Shown here piece after piece: positions 1 to 12,028 of a stretch of 64,000 nucleotides of DNA; position 1 is the stretch's first letter, and each line of letters opens with the position of its first letter. This DNA is from Euprymna scolopes. Its lineage: Eukaryota; Mollusca; Cephalopoda; Sepiida; Sepiolidae. The notes below the pieces were generated by a model that did no database searches, was not told the origin of the DNA, and was given only the letters and a program-made list of their open reading frames with translations. A program made the translations under genes and the position numbers. The stretch is taken from assembly GCA_024364805.1 (NCBI GenBank), contig CM044498.1, forward strand, positions 41,561,395-41,625,394. The letters are read 5' to 3'.

Positions 1-27
1 ATATATATATATATATATATATATATA
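1..27. repeat. (AT)n microsatellite at window edge
   Basis: Pure AT dinucleotide run opening the window; its true left end is outside. Confidence 0.9.
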
Positions 28-1300
28 AATCCATCTATTTAATATAGATAGAATATATATATTAAAAAAATCCAACTAATATATCAGACCCTAACCCTTT
101 TACATGATCAAATGTTCAAATCACTGTAAATCTTCATTGTGGATGATTTTGCTTCAGTTTTTAAATAATGCTGCATTCACCACATTTGTTGTACCAACAA
201 ATAGAATAGTGTTACATTCCATATCTCTGTACTGTTATCTGATTTCTGAACGTTTATGTTGTAATACATATTGATACATTCCATTTCTTGAAGTTGGCTT
301 TAGATGAATTAACGAACACTGACAGTGCTCACAAGATTATTTGATTCTGCACAATATCATCACTATCAGCATTAGTTGAATTGTTGACTCTTATGAAATT
401 TCTCTTCTCTTGTTAGTTTTGAACACTGAAACTCTAAAAGTGTTTCAGTAAACTATTTTGCTGCTAGAGACCAACTAATTAACTTTAAAAAATTTTTTAC
501 TAATTGGATTCCCATTGCTAATTGCTAATAAAGTTCTAAATAGTAAAACAAAATTTGCAGGAAAAAGTCACTTATTTAAAGTAATATTTGAAAAAAAAAA
601 AATTTCTTCTAAAACAATTTCTTACTTTCTTTCTGAATAGTGTAAGGAGGTATGTGTTAAAAAGGATGGTTTGCTGGTTTGATCAAATTTGAAAGAATGG
701 ATGAAAGTTTTTGGAATTAATAGAATAGTTGAAATAGCAGATTCAGATCAAAGAGAAATCTAAGGAAAATCTGGGAGAAAGTGGCTAAAATGAGTTTGAA
801 CAAGGGATAATGATCTGGTCGAATATAAGTTTGAAAGTAAATTTCTAAAAGCTGTCCAACACATACCATTATTCAAAACAGACATTAGATCAAATATGAT
901 GATGATGATTAGCCTGAAAATATCTATTTTTACATTGGTTAATTCTATCTTTAGAGGATGCTGGGCCTAATGGCTCAGCATCCTCTAAAGATAGAATTAA
1001 CCAGTGTTGTAGACGATTGAATCAGTGTTGTAGACCATTGAATCAGTTGATGCTGCATTCAATTCAGTTCCAATCAGTTCTGCTGTCATTTATGCATTAG
1101 TATTGTTATGAATAGTATCATCACCCCCCCATATAAAGAATAGTAACTTATGTTCAATTAATTGTATACAACAGAGATTGTGTTTCCACATTAAATAAGA
1201 CGAATGGTTATAAAACAAACTACTTATTCTATGTGCTAACCCCTCCCCTTTCCCTATTGTTTCAAATGATTAATTGTTAATATCGTTTGCTTTTTGTCAG
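28..1300. other. DDX42 intron, left part
   Basis: AT-rich sequence without coding signal, ending in a pyrimidine-rich stretch and the acceptor TTTTTGTCAG just before the first visible DDX42 exon. It holds a strong hairpin (933-1006) and a short tandem duplication of about 22 bp (1003-1046). The upstream DDX42 exons carrying most of the helicase core are outside the window. Confidence 0.6.
933..1006. repeat. Near-perfect 31-bp inverted repeat (hairpin)
   Basis: Arms 933-963 and 976-1006 are reverse complements over 31 bp with a single G-T wobble, around a 12-nt loop (964-975). It lies in a DDX42 intron about 300 bp before an exon. It could be a young foldback microelement or a local inverted duplication. 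Confidence 0.85.
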
Positions 1301-1425
1301 GTGAGAAAGGTTATGCTTATACGCTAATCAATGAAAGGGACAAAGACTTTGCAGGTCATTTAGTACGTAATCTTGAGGGAGCTAACCAGCATGTACCCCA
1401 GAGTTTATTGGATCTTGCGATGCAG
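1301..1425 (+). CDS. DDX42: DDX42 exon (end of helicase C-terminal domain)
   Basis: Acceptor TTTTTGTCAG and donor GTAACA bound 125 nt. The exon gives two bases of a split Gly codon and then 41 codons, from EKGYAYTL to LLDLAMQ. It covers the end of the RecA-like domain 2 and the conserved LVRNLEGANQ helix. Confidence 0.93.
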
Positions 1426-3433
1426 GTAACAATAAATACTTTTCTTTTTTTCAGTATTTCTCTTCTTCCACACTGAACAGATTTTATATTATTTGTTTAA
1501 ACAAAAAAAAAATTCTAAAGGTTAAAAATGTACATCATAAATTTATATGAATCGTTAGTTGTTTTTTTTTTTTTTTTTTTTTTTTTTTTGCACAATTGCA
1601 AAGTGTATTTTGTTTTATTTATTTATTTTTTTTATGTGACTACACAAAATCCTCATGATAAAAAGTGGAAGTAACTATCAAACTACAGTTTAATTAAGAA
1701 ATTTTGAAAAGTGATTCCATATTTGTATTTTGCTTATGACATAGGTGGGCAAAAAAAATTAAATTGTAATTAATGTGAAGAAAGTGGATGAGGTAATCTG
1801 TGATGCAAACCAATATTGTTAAATAGAAGAGAGAAAGAAAGAGAAGGAGAGACAACATGGAATGTCAAAACAAAAGATGAATTTATGCAAAAGCCAAGTA
1901 CCATAACAGAAATCCCTACACACTCATTGACAGACAGGGATGCATTACACATAAAAAAATATAAAACATGAATGAATTGTCAGTGTAAGTTTGTTAACTG
2001 TCGATTTTCTATCAATAAAACAAAATAAAACCATTTTTATTTTTTTTCTGTCTGGTGTTTCATGGTGACTAATGCACAATTAGCACTCGATCAACAATTA
2101 ACCAAGAAATAACAAACATAGCAAAGCATAGTGTACAGGACAGATAAATAATAACATCCACAACATACTAACTGTAACAAATTAATGAATAGCCATGTGG
2201 ATTTCATCACATCCTTATAAGTATAGCGTCCTGCACATTTTGACTTTTGTGTTTTGTAAAACTTATGTTCAATGATTCATAAATACAGTTTTGTGTTTCC
2301 ATAGTTTAATACAAAAACAATTTTGGTATCATTCATCCTGTTTTGAATAAAAATTAAAATAAAACAAAAATTGTTTCGCTTGAAAATGTACCAAGATTCT
2401 AAGTTGTTTATTATTAGAAAATTTATTTGAAAAAATGAATCTATTTAAAAAAATGTGATTATTTAGAATTATGCTTTATTTAAAAAAAAAACAAAAAATC
2501 TTTGATTTTAGTACTTGTCATGGAATGAAGATGTCATCTTACAAAAATTATGTAAGTCAAGTAGTTTTTTTTTTTTTTTTAGTAGGAAGATCATCACTTC
2601 TCAAGGCCCGGAGGTCACTCTAGAATGAGAATTAAATATTAAGTAGATAGTGAGATGACAAAGTTGTACTGGAACTTAGGTATGGCCAGATTATCTAAGA
2701 GAATGGCTCAATAGGAATTTATTCACGTTGGATTTGAAAACGACTAGTCAGTGGGGTATTGCGTTCCACAGACGGATTGTTCTAGGAAAGAAACCCTGCT
2801 TATAAAATCATATTTTACTATTTTTTGTCATTTTTAAAAGTAAATTGTAGCAATTATAAGGCTGATTTTGATGTCCATAGTTCGAATTGAGTTGTCTCTC
2901 TTTGGCCAATCAAAACATAGCATATCAGTTCATCATAAAATTTGATTTTTTTAGTTAAAAAAATACTTGATCAATTTACATGATTTTTGGAATATGAGGT
3001 CTTTGTTTTCGTTTTGTGACAGATACTTAAATTATAAAGATTTGTCTTTTTTTTTGTATGTGTTAAGTCTAGTTTTAAATAAGAACAAAACTCTTTTTTC
3101 ATGGTGTGATTGCAAAGAACCATTAAATTTTTTTTCAAAAAATTAATTTAGGTTAAAAAATTATTTGTTTAATTTATTGCATCTATTGTCATAGAATTAA
3201 TTCCTTGATAAATGTCATTTGGAAAAGATGTTTGTTTATTGATGCTGTTATAATGCCGAAGAGTGTTTTAAATCTATTTAAAAGAAAACTCAAATTTCTC
3301 ATTTCAGAATGCTTGGTTTCGAAAGAGTCGTTTTAAGCAAAGTATAGGTAAAAAGATTAATACAATGGGCAGATGCTTAGCTTACAAAGAAAGGCCCGGA
3401 CTTGGAGCAGAAAATGTAAGCAGTTTTTCTTTT

Positions 3434-3482
<49 letters not shown>

Positions 3483-6400
3483 TATTCAAACAATTTTTAA
3501 TTTTGACATAGAAAATAAGTCATCTCTAACAATTACTTTATCAATCTAACGTTGTCTCCTTCAGATTTATTTTGGAAACTGTGAGTTTGCCAGTGAGCAT
3601 TAACAAAGAACCACAATTCATTTGGCACAACTTTTAGGTGACATTATGATGTTGGAATGGAAAAGTATTTGTTGAAATCTCAGTTGTGGTTGACTCAACT
3701 TCAGTCATCATCTTGCGCCTTAGTAAATAGATTTAAATAATGTTTCCAAACTTTTGATCAGCCAGAATTGCCTGGCATTCGTCTAACAAGATTGCAAAAG
3801 TGTGTCCTTTTATAATTTTGGCCATCATTCCATGCAACAAGAAAAATGGATCTGTTAAAACCCCAACACATAGTATTGCTAAAATGAACATTAACTTGAG
3901 CTGTCTAAAACATTGCTGTTTTTTTAACCAGTTTCATTGTGTTCCCATCTCTGCTTAATTTGTGTTCTCAGCTTGGTAAGACCTTCATGACCCTTTATCT
4001 TTTATTGTGTTAGTGGTGTAAATGCTTTAACTATGAGTTCAGAGTTCTTCTCTGCTATCATTTTTAGTTTAAATCTGCAAAGCTCTATTTTATTCACATC
4101 TTTTCGTGGTTAATCATGTTATTTTATTGACACGTTAAAGTATAACAGATTAGAAGGGTTTTAGCATTGAATTTTGAAAGATTTCCACATACATTTGTTC
4201 ACATTGGTCTCCCTTTTCATTTAAATTTAGTCAAATAAGCAAAATTAATGTCAAAAGTAAAATGTGCAATAAAACGTATTGTTTATTTCAAGGTGAGACA
4301 AAAGTGATGCCTTTCTATTTATACTGAAATGGAATTGTGTGCCAAGTTATTAAGAGATTATTTACTTTGAACAACATGAAGCAGCATCCAGTTGAGAATT
4401 TGGGAATGATTAAACTTTTGAGGAAATCATGACGAGGGAAAATTGAGTGACTTTCATGATCACCAGAAATCATTCCTAAATTAAAACAGTCTCACAAATT
4501 TTCCTGTGTCATTATATTGAAATGGATATTTATAAAATCCACTATATACTTGCCTCCCCATGAGGGCAAACTTAGATACAAAATCAGTTTCTAATGTGGG
4601 GGGGATATCTACCTCCCCAAATTGAGGCACTCTGGATGAGACAAAAATAAAAATTAGTTCAGTTGATTGCAAGAGTCTTTGAGATAATGAGCCATAAATG
4701 ATTTCCATCCAAGCTGCTTAACCCGCTGAAAACCTATTACTTTCACTCACAAAATCCGTTGTTGTTACGGAAAAGAATCAGAATTCTTCAAAGTACATAC
4801 TCATGTCAGCCAACATCATGTTCTTTTCCCCCATCTTGTTCAACTACATTAATGACAGGATCCTTGATAAGGGTAAAATGGACTTTGCTTGAATCCAAGT
4901 TGAGCATAATTGTTCCATTACTAACCTTTGTTGGAATAAGAATAAGTTTATATTTTTTAGTGGAATAAAAATAAGTTTATACAGGGTGTCCAAAAAGTCG
5001 CTGAAGGGTTTTGAACTTAAATAGATTCTTTATTTTTGATATCTTTCTGTAATTTTAACACAATCTAAGGCATTGGGAAATTATTATTAAAAAAATGCAA
5101 AATTCAAACAATCTTTATTTGTGAAAAAATAATATCTTTTAAATGTTGCCCATTTTCAGTTTTGCATATTTGTGCTCTTTCCAAAACATTATTCATGACG
5201 GATTGCAGAATCTCTGGATTGCGATTTAACTCCCTTTTTTTTTCCTGATGTTTTTCTTTCAATTCTTGCAAGGTTTGGGGTTTGACATTTTGAGGTCTGC
5301 CAGCTCGCGGAACAAAATAAGGGAGTTAAATTGCAATCTATAGATTTTGCAATCTGTTATGAATAATGTTTTGGAAAGAGTACAAATATGCAAAGCTGAA
5401 AATGGGCAACATTTGAAAGATATTTTACATAAAGATTATTTGAATTTTGCATCTTTTTTGTTTAAATTTCATAATGTCTCCGTCAGATTGTGTTAAAATT
5501 ACAGAAAGATATCATCAAAAATAAAGAATCTATTTAAGTTTAAAACCCTTCAGTGACATTTTAGACACCCTGTATTTATATTTTTTGAGAATAAGAAAAA
5601 GTCTATATTTGAGGCATTGAATGCCATAACTCGGTAAGTGCCATCGCAGCAGAATATCAAGTTCGTATGTCATTTTATTCCCCATAATTCCCTTCTAACA
5701 TGTACTAGAGTAGTTATGGTCGAATTCAGATCAGAACATGGGTAGAAATTGACTAATGCACAGTATACTCACCACTGCAATCCACCTACTCATTGTATAA
5801 GGCGTTTATATCCATTTTACAATGAAACATCTCTTAGGTTTTAGCATTATCCTCTCCCAATGTTTGAAATTTGGAAAGCAACCAGTGACAGTGTTGTTAC
5901 TCAGGTGATAAGGTTGATAATGGGCCTTTGTGTACGTTCGATGTCACCTGTAGTGTTACTGGTGGTCACCTGGCTCACAGAATCAGTGTCTTAAGTCGGT
6001 AAACTTGCTGTTTATTATTATTCCTTTTATTATTTCATAAGAGTAGAACTGTTCAGTGTTTTAATAATAATTTTATTACTATGATAATACTCTTTTTGCA
6101 ACAGTAAAAAAAAAAGTGTGTTTGTTTGGGTGATGTTCTGGACAACAGCAGTTCATCTTATTACATTACTGTCCTGTTTTTTTGATCATGAAAATATTTA
6201 TTATAGGTATATGTCAAACTATCAGCTATTTATGTCGTAAGGTAAGTTTAGTATAACACTGAATGTGAGCACAATGTTTACTATGCCACAGTTTGTTTTC
6301 ATGGAAAAGAATAAAAAAAACACTGTTAATGCCTTGATTCTTAAACAAAAGTATGTTAACAAAAAAGCAGATGCTTTAAGCTACACAAAGAAAACCTCGC

Positions 6401-9400
6401 ATGAATATCTTTTATGGTTCAGATTCTATGGCATTTTGAAAGTTGCTAAACTTTAACAGCGTTTTTCTCCATTTTTTGTTTGTCGCGCTTACCGAGTTAT
6501 GACATTTATATTTTTGTCAGAATAAAAATAAGTGAGATAAAAAAAAACACCCAAAACAAAATTACAAAAAATAATAAAAAAAAAAAACAGGTTTGTAAAA
6601 TCTTCCTAACTCTTTCTGAAAGATAAACTACCCTCTGTTTTCTGGTTTGTTTAGAACCAAAACCAAGTGAGTTAATCTCTAAATGGGACTTAAGCGAGAG
6701 GAAATGAAATTGAGGCAGAGTTTAGAAGTGAACAGTATTCTTCCATGATAAACAATTTGGGATGACCACAGTCAACATGAAAGTAACAACTGGATATCTT
6801 GGAGGAATCTTATTGCTAAAAAAAGAAACAGAACTTGTTCACTCAACTAGTTAAAAAGTAACCAGAGGGCTGGAGGCCAACAAGATCGAACACAATATAT
6901 ACCATGCTAAGGCAAGGAGTGCATAAACCTATTTGACTCTATCGTATATACAAGTTCACAATTTGCACTCAACTTTTATTGCATTCTATAGAATGTCATC
7001 GCTTTCTATCACATCTAATTTTAAACTTAAGCTGATGCTTGAAGAATGAAACCAGATATTTTGTTTCCTTACAAATGCAAACAAGGTTTAAAAAAAAAAA
7101 AAATAAAAAATAATAATTATTTATTTATTTATTTTTTTTTTTGTAATATTGTTTTATCTATCGTACTTGTTCAGAGTTCAACTGTCCAGGAATCCAGTTT
7201 CACCAACTATAAACCATCTCCATCAACTGGACCCCAAAGTGATCGTTTGGCAGCTATGAAATCCGCTTTTGCTGTAAGTGCCTTTTTATATCTTGATATT
7301 TTTTTTTTTAATTTTCAAACATCCGATAAATATCAATTGTTTATGGCGTCATCGATTATAGCATTGGATTATATTACAGTATATATAAATAATAATGAAT
7401 CAAAGATACAGTTTATTACGTTTTTACAAGTTAAATATGAATGTTGTGGCAGATTTTGTTAACGGTTGAATAAGCTTCTTTCACATAAGAGACTTTGTCT
7501 GTTGGTTTGATCCACTTTGGTTTGAAATTGTATTTTCAACATGTAAATTGAATGGCTGCATCTAATTTTCGCTGTGTTTCAGCATCTCTGTGATAATGTT
7601 CTGTTTGTGGGTTTGTCATGCTTAACTTATATAGTATTTTTGTTGGCCCATTTAAACCAAATTTAACTCCTTTGGAAAAAGCTCTGATGTGTGATGGTTA
7701 ATAGCTTAAAGGTCATTGAGTATGTACTCTAACGTCTAGCAAATAATGTCACCGAATTCAGCCATTCTGGGTTCCAGTTGGTCCTTTAGTGCTCGGCAGT
7801 CACTCTGGTGCAGGCACTGGGTATTGAAAGATCCTGCTAAATGAATTACCAATTCCTCAACGTTGTGAAAGATTGAAAGGGCAAATCATCCAGCATCAAG
7901 GGTTGTATGACTGAGGAGCAAAGGTCATTAAAGCCAAAAGAAAAAAGAATGACACTTTGATGACTGTTGTTTTTTTTGATGACGTAACAATTATTCATAG
8001 AAAAAAGTCATACACTCTGATTATTCACAAGTCTCAACTTAAACTCTCACGTGTATCTACACATAAGGGTTGGGACGAAGAATCCCTTTGGTCAGTCTAG
8101 TTGATTTTCAAGTTTAGTCATTAACCCTAAATCTGAGGATCACTTTCTCAGTGACATGGTGTACAGTATAGTTGTCAACCATAATTTCGAGGGTCAGACT
8201 TTCAACAATGTGCAGTCCAATAGGGAGCAAAGTGGAGTCTCTCAGCCCAATCTAGTCGGATCTCTCTCAGTCTGACTGTTCTAGTGAAAACCCGGTTGCC
8301 ATATCTCCCCCCCCCCCTCTTACTAATAGAATTTAACTCCCAATTATCGATAACACTCCCGTCATCTTGGATTACCAGCACAAATCCTAACTCTGCATGG
8401 GGGGGGGGGGCAATGGTTGTTTAGGTCTGCCCCTTCTTCATTACTGTTACTCTGAATGTAAGGTTCCTCAAAATCACAAATGCACTTCCTTTCTTTAATC
8501 CCTTATCAAAGTTTCAAATCCAGAAAAGGGGTTAATGCAGCATTTTAATTAACAATCAATGCAATGACATTTTCCCATTTTTTCTTGATGAGCAATTCAC
8601 CTACTTCTATGCCCTATATCTCGTTCTGCCGATAATTGGTGTCTGAATAACAATCCGCTATTTATCTGTGTTTCAATATCGATCAAAGGTCTAATGTTCT
8701 TTGTCTAGACACAGCTATTGTGACAAGACCACCTTGCCTGAACAAGAGCGATTATTCGGTTGTCACAAATCGAAATAATTTTACTACCAAATCTTTGGGA
8801 AAGCCAATTTATTGCCAAATTCCATTCGTCAAATCCTCAAAAAGTGACAATATTTTTCTTCCTTTTTATTTTATGCACCCGAATAATTAATAAGGCCACT
8901 TTGAGGAAGAAACAGGATATTTTGCTATCAATTCGGGGTTTTTATAACTTCCATAAACATTTAAATTTTGATTTTTCTCTGTCCTTTCTTTTTCTGCCCT
9001 TGTCATTACTTCCTTTTCGACTGTCTAAATTTTGACATTTGTCTCTGTGGCATATCCCCCCCTCTCCTTTTTTTTTTTTTTCAACCTGCCAATATCATCA
9101 CAAGTAGAAATTGAACTTTGAAACATGTACAAGTTTTTGCAACTTTCGATTGCATACTAGAATTTCAAAAAAACTTATCTTGTAAAATCATAAAAACCAA
9201 AAATTCAAGTAAGAAGGAATTTCCTGTAATCTCTATCAATATCTGAAATACCAGAAAATTATAATATATTTTGCTTAGAATGCCATTGTTTCTTTGTATT
9301 ATTTAGATTATTTGAACTACTGCTCTTATATTGGGCGTTATTCTTTTGACATTTTGGCCGATACAATCTTTCTATTGAACTTGGTACTTTATCTGTTATG

Positions 9401-9740
9401 TCACGTTTCTATGTTTTAGTTCATTCACACCGCCAGTTTGGTTGGTACTTTTTCATTTGTGATGTGTTTATTCATTTCAAACAATATTTTAAAAAGTCAT
9501 CAGAAATAAATCTTGCTTGTGACTCTCTTTTTTTTTTTTTTTTTTTTAAATTTTATATGAGGTATATTTATTTTTTGTCATGAAAACTTTTATTTTTGTT
9601 TTTTCTCTTTTTAGTTACAATTCAGATCAAACTTTGTGGCCGCCACAGAAGACCCTCCTGCAACTCCGAGAGGGAATGATACTTCTACTAATGATGGCCC
9701 CTCGGATGGAAAGCGAAAAAAGAAGAGTCGATGGGATTAA
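1301..9740 (+). CDS. DDX42: DDX42, DEAD-box RNA helicase, 3' part (four coding exons)
   Basis: DDX42 is an ATP-dependent RNA helicase/annealing protein associated with the U2 snRNP protein SF3B. Four exons with consensus AG/GT borders join in phase: 1301-1425, 3308-3415, 7175-7273 and 9615-9740. Diagnostic stretches shared with vertebrate DDX42 are GEKGYAYTL, DFAGHLVRNLEGANQHV, NAWFRKSRFK, ERPGLGAENV/N, NYKPS with DRLAAMKSAF, FVAA, and the terminal KRKKKSRWD followed by TAA. The first exon starts one base into the Gly codon that follows motif VI in the family, so the ATPase core lies upstream. After FVAA only about 33 residues remain, whereas human DDX42 has roughly 200 residues of Gly/Ser/His-rich tail; the basic KKSRWD end is kept. 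It converges with COMMD3, about 2.2 kb between stop codons. Identification is from sequence recognition, not a search. Confidence 0.93.
1426..3307 (+). other. DDX42 intron with poly(T) and LINE tail
   Basis: Intron of 1,882 bp. It holds a T run of about 30 bp (1561-1590) and a LINE 3' end (2565-2805). Nothing else is recognisable. Confidence 0.8.
2565..2805 (-). mobile_element. LINE 3'-end fragment (Jockey-like RT family)
   Basis: On the minus strand the sequence reads FFPRTIRLWNAIP and then VVFKSNVNKFLLS before a stop, the C-terminal signature shared by the larger LINE copies at 25.1 and 39.2 kb. The 3' UTR carries the family motif GTGACCTCCGGGCCTTGAGA and ends in poly(A), seen as a T run at 2565-2580 on the plus strand. 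It is heavily 5'-truncated, with an internal stop, and sits antisense in a DDX42 intron. Confidence 0.8.
3308..3415 (+). CDS. DDX42: DDX42 exon (NAWFRKSRFK region)
   Basis: 108 nt, phase 0 at both ends, between ATTTCAG and GTAAGC. It encodes 36 residues beginning NAWFRKSRFKQSIGKKIN and ending ERPGLGAEN, matching the segment just after the helicase core of vertebrate DDX42. Confidence 0.93.
4982..5572. mobile_element. Mariner-type foldback (MITE) with TA target duplication
   Basis: The element begins CAGGGTGTCCAAAAAG and ends CTTTTAGACACCCTG in inverted orientation, flanked on both sides by TA. The two halves are imperfect inverted copies about 270 bp long meeting near 5300. In each half, read toward the tip, a relic of a Tc1/mariner transposase C-terminus appears, with LNRNPEILQSVMNNVLERAQ and ENGQHL in the left arm on the minus strand. 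It therefore looks like two opposed copies of a transposase 3' end instead of a simple internal-deletion MITE. Confidence 0.8.
5619..6510. mobile_element. Possible non-autonomous DNA transposon
   Basis: CATAACTCGGTAAGTGC (5624-5640) and its near reverse complement GCGCTTACCGAGTTATG (6485-6501) face each other 0.85 kb apart. No transposase is readable between them and the outer ends are not clear, so boundaries are approximate. Confidence 0.35.
7175..7273 (+). CDS. DDX42: DDX42 exon (NYKPS ... DRLAAMKSAF)
   Basis: 99 nt, phase 0, between TTGTTCAG and GTAAGTG. It encodes 33 residues including SSFTNYKPSPSTG and DRLAAMKSAFA, corresponding to the YKPSTGAMGDRLTAMKAAF block of human DDX42. Confidence 0.93.
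7274..9614 (+). other. DDX42 intron, no clear features
   Basis: Intron of 2,341 bp: AT-rich, with C/G homopolymers near 8310 and 8400 and a T run near 9530. I see no conserved coding signal and cannot assign the short ORFs. Confidence 0.7.
9615..9740 (+). CDS. DDX42: DDX42 terminal coding exon
   Basis: Acceptor CTTTTTAG, then 41 codons and TAA. It reads LQFRSNFVAATEDPPATP, an acidic/Ser-Thr spacer, then DGKRKKKSRWD. The KRKKSRWD end is the C-terminal signature of DDX42. A longer ORF in another frame of the same stretch is a shadow. Confidence 0.93.
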   Translation, partial: LQFRSNFVAATEDPPATPRGNDTSTNDGPSDGKRKKKSRWD

Positions 9741-11908
9741 TTATTATTTCCATAACCATTTTACACCACAAAAATGTGTGTGCATTGATGGAAGTAGGTG
9801 TAGTGAGAGGGGGAGGAAAGACCCCTTTTATCTTCCTCCCACTCCAGACATTTGGATGTCAAACTACGACCACCCCCTCCTCATTTTTATTTTGTCTCTT
9901 GTAAATATATCTCAACAGGTCATCTACTTAGCACGGTTCCCTCTACACTTCAACATGTTAATTCCTCTCCGATCTTCGTCAGACAAGCTGCCTACAAACA
10001 ACAAAAATCAATTGGTTCATCCATTCTTTAAAGTAATGAAATTTATTTTCATTTCAAAACTCATCTCCTATCCCTCACCTTTTTCTTTAACAACCAAACC
10101 AGGAAAGTATACAATGAGTTCTTTTTATTGGTTTCTAGATTTTTAAATTAAATTTGCTCAAAATAATCCATTATATTAGATGGATACCTTTGCGAAAGGT
10201 GTGACCCCCCCCTCCCCATTACAGGTGATATATCAATGTCTTCATTTCAAGTAGTTACTAAGGTTTGGTATTTCAAGAGAGAAAAAAAAACATAAAACAA
10301 ACCAGACCTTTTCTGAATCAACTCTTATTATTGAGCAAAATTGGTTTTCTTTACATCACATAAGTATTGCAAAGGAGGGGGTATGAGGCCATTTTTTTTT
10401 TTTTTTTTACATTATATAGTCCATTTAGCCATGGCAGAAGGAATGCTAAAGAAGAATGGGGAATAATAATTGACTCTGGCTCATTGGCTGAGAATCATAA
10501 TTGTTAAACTATGTATAAAATCTGGAATTCACTATGTAGTTTTGTCAGCCAATAAATTCATACTTTTATATGAGCTCTAACTGATCCTAAGTTTAGTGCA
10601 AGATGAACAGGATGTATATAGCAAGAATGTAAACTGAAAACTAGTGAGACAATAAATTTAATATTGTCTTGAAAACAAACTTATCTTTAAGTCAACTGTT
10701 CATTTCTTCAACAGTGACTGATTATTCTTGTATTCTACTGATTGTCAGTTGTCATGATTTGATTTCCCAATCGTGGTACTATGATATCCTTAAATTTCAT
10801 TGTGATTACTGAAGAGTACAAACTGCCCCCCCCCATCCCATCCAAGTTATGATATCTTTATGCAACACTATACAATTTATTAATTTATTGCGGACTATTA
10901 TCCTCATCTCTTAGTTGTTGTTTCACGTTTCGGCCAACTATTCCTCTGGCTTTCGTCAAGTGGTAATAAATAATATTCATCTCAATAATGAATTTCAATT
11001 AAATAATATAAACTATGCAATTTGTTCGCGTGTTCATCTTGCTATAAGTTAAGCTTGTATCTGGAGTCTTATTAAGAGCCCATTCAGATAGAAAAGAGTC
11101 AACATTGTGTTGAAAGCATTCTGGCTATGGAACATTGGTTGAAAATGGTAACTCACTTTTGGCTGTCCCTTCGTATGAGCAAGTTTTTTTTGTTTTCAAA
11201 TTTAATTGTTCACAGATAGTTTTAAAGGTTGGTTGAAGACTAGTTGAGAAGAGACGGATGTCTTGTGCAGAAAATCCTTCCATCAATGTTTGCAGGAATG
11301 TTTGCTTTTTTTTGTTTTTGACACTTAACTGACCTCCATTAAAAAAAATACTCAAAACTACAAAGTTGTCTTTTTATTTTTTATTTTGAAACGATTCAAC
11401 TTTTTTTAAAAAATGCTTTCATACATGTTTCTGTTAGATGTTAGGATTCATTGGTTGAGATGATCGTTAAGTTCAATATTGATGAACAGTATATGCTAGT
11501 GTCTCTAAAATTGTTGCCATCATTAGGGTTGCTATGTTCACAAGATTTCAAGAATCGTACATTTATAAACAGTAGCATTGAATGGAAGAAATATTCCCTC
11601 CATTTTATTGACAAAGTCAGTTTGAGAGGGGGGGGGGCTATTACGTTAAATAATTCAAAATATCAGAAAACCATCTTTAACTTTTAATGGAGAAGTATGT
11701 TTGGAATACAATGACTTCTGTAGAGAGCTGTTTGAAAATGATTAGCATTCTGAATTTTTTATTTACAAAAAAGAAAAACTCTTGACAATATCCTTCACTT
11801 TTTATCTTTTAAAATCTTTGTTTTCCAGGTAAGCATAAATGGGTATTAGTTTGTTATGAATCAAAACTGAGGAAACCTTTCTATTCGGATGATGATGTTT
11901 GATCATTG
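9741..11908. other. Convergent intergenic region (DDX42 / COMMD3 3' UTRs)
   Basis: About 2.2 kb between the two stop codons. AATAAA-type signals on the plus strand near 10552 and 10651 could end DDX42 transcripts. A minus-strand ORF of 76 codons (11125-11355) resembles no family I know and could be 3' UTR of COMMD3 or an unrecognised exon. Confidence 0.5.
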
Positions 11909-12028
11909 CTAAATCTGCGAAAATCTCTCCACGCATTTGCTGGCATCTCTTAACTTGCCGACTAACATTTGTAACTGTTCCAATGTACATGAAAAATTTA
12001 ATTCTTGTAATTCGCTCTCACCGGGAAC
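11909..12028 (-). CDS. COMMD3: COMMD3 exon 7 (end of COMM domain)
   Basis: Acceptor CTTGTTTCAG, 39 codons and TAG. It contains LNFSCTLEQLQMLVGKLRDA, the most conserved stretch of the COMM domain, and ends KCVERFSQI. Confidence 0.95.
   Translation of the reverse strand, partial: VPGESELQELNFSCTLEQLQMLVGKLRDASKCVERFSQI

Larger units (their letters stand above)
3416..7174 (+). other. DDX42 intron with DNA-transposon relics
   Basis: Intron of 3,759 bp. It starts with a T run of about 44 bp (3436-3479) and contains a mariner-type foldback (4982-5572) and a second weaker inverted-repeat element (about 5619-6510). The small ORFs inside are not conserved coding sequence. Confidence 0.75.

Noticed and set aside
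9580-10146. 188-codon plus-strand ORF
   Set aside because: It reads the DDX42 last exon and 3' UTR in the wrong frame; the correct frame ends KSRWD at 9740.
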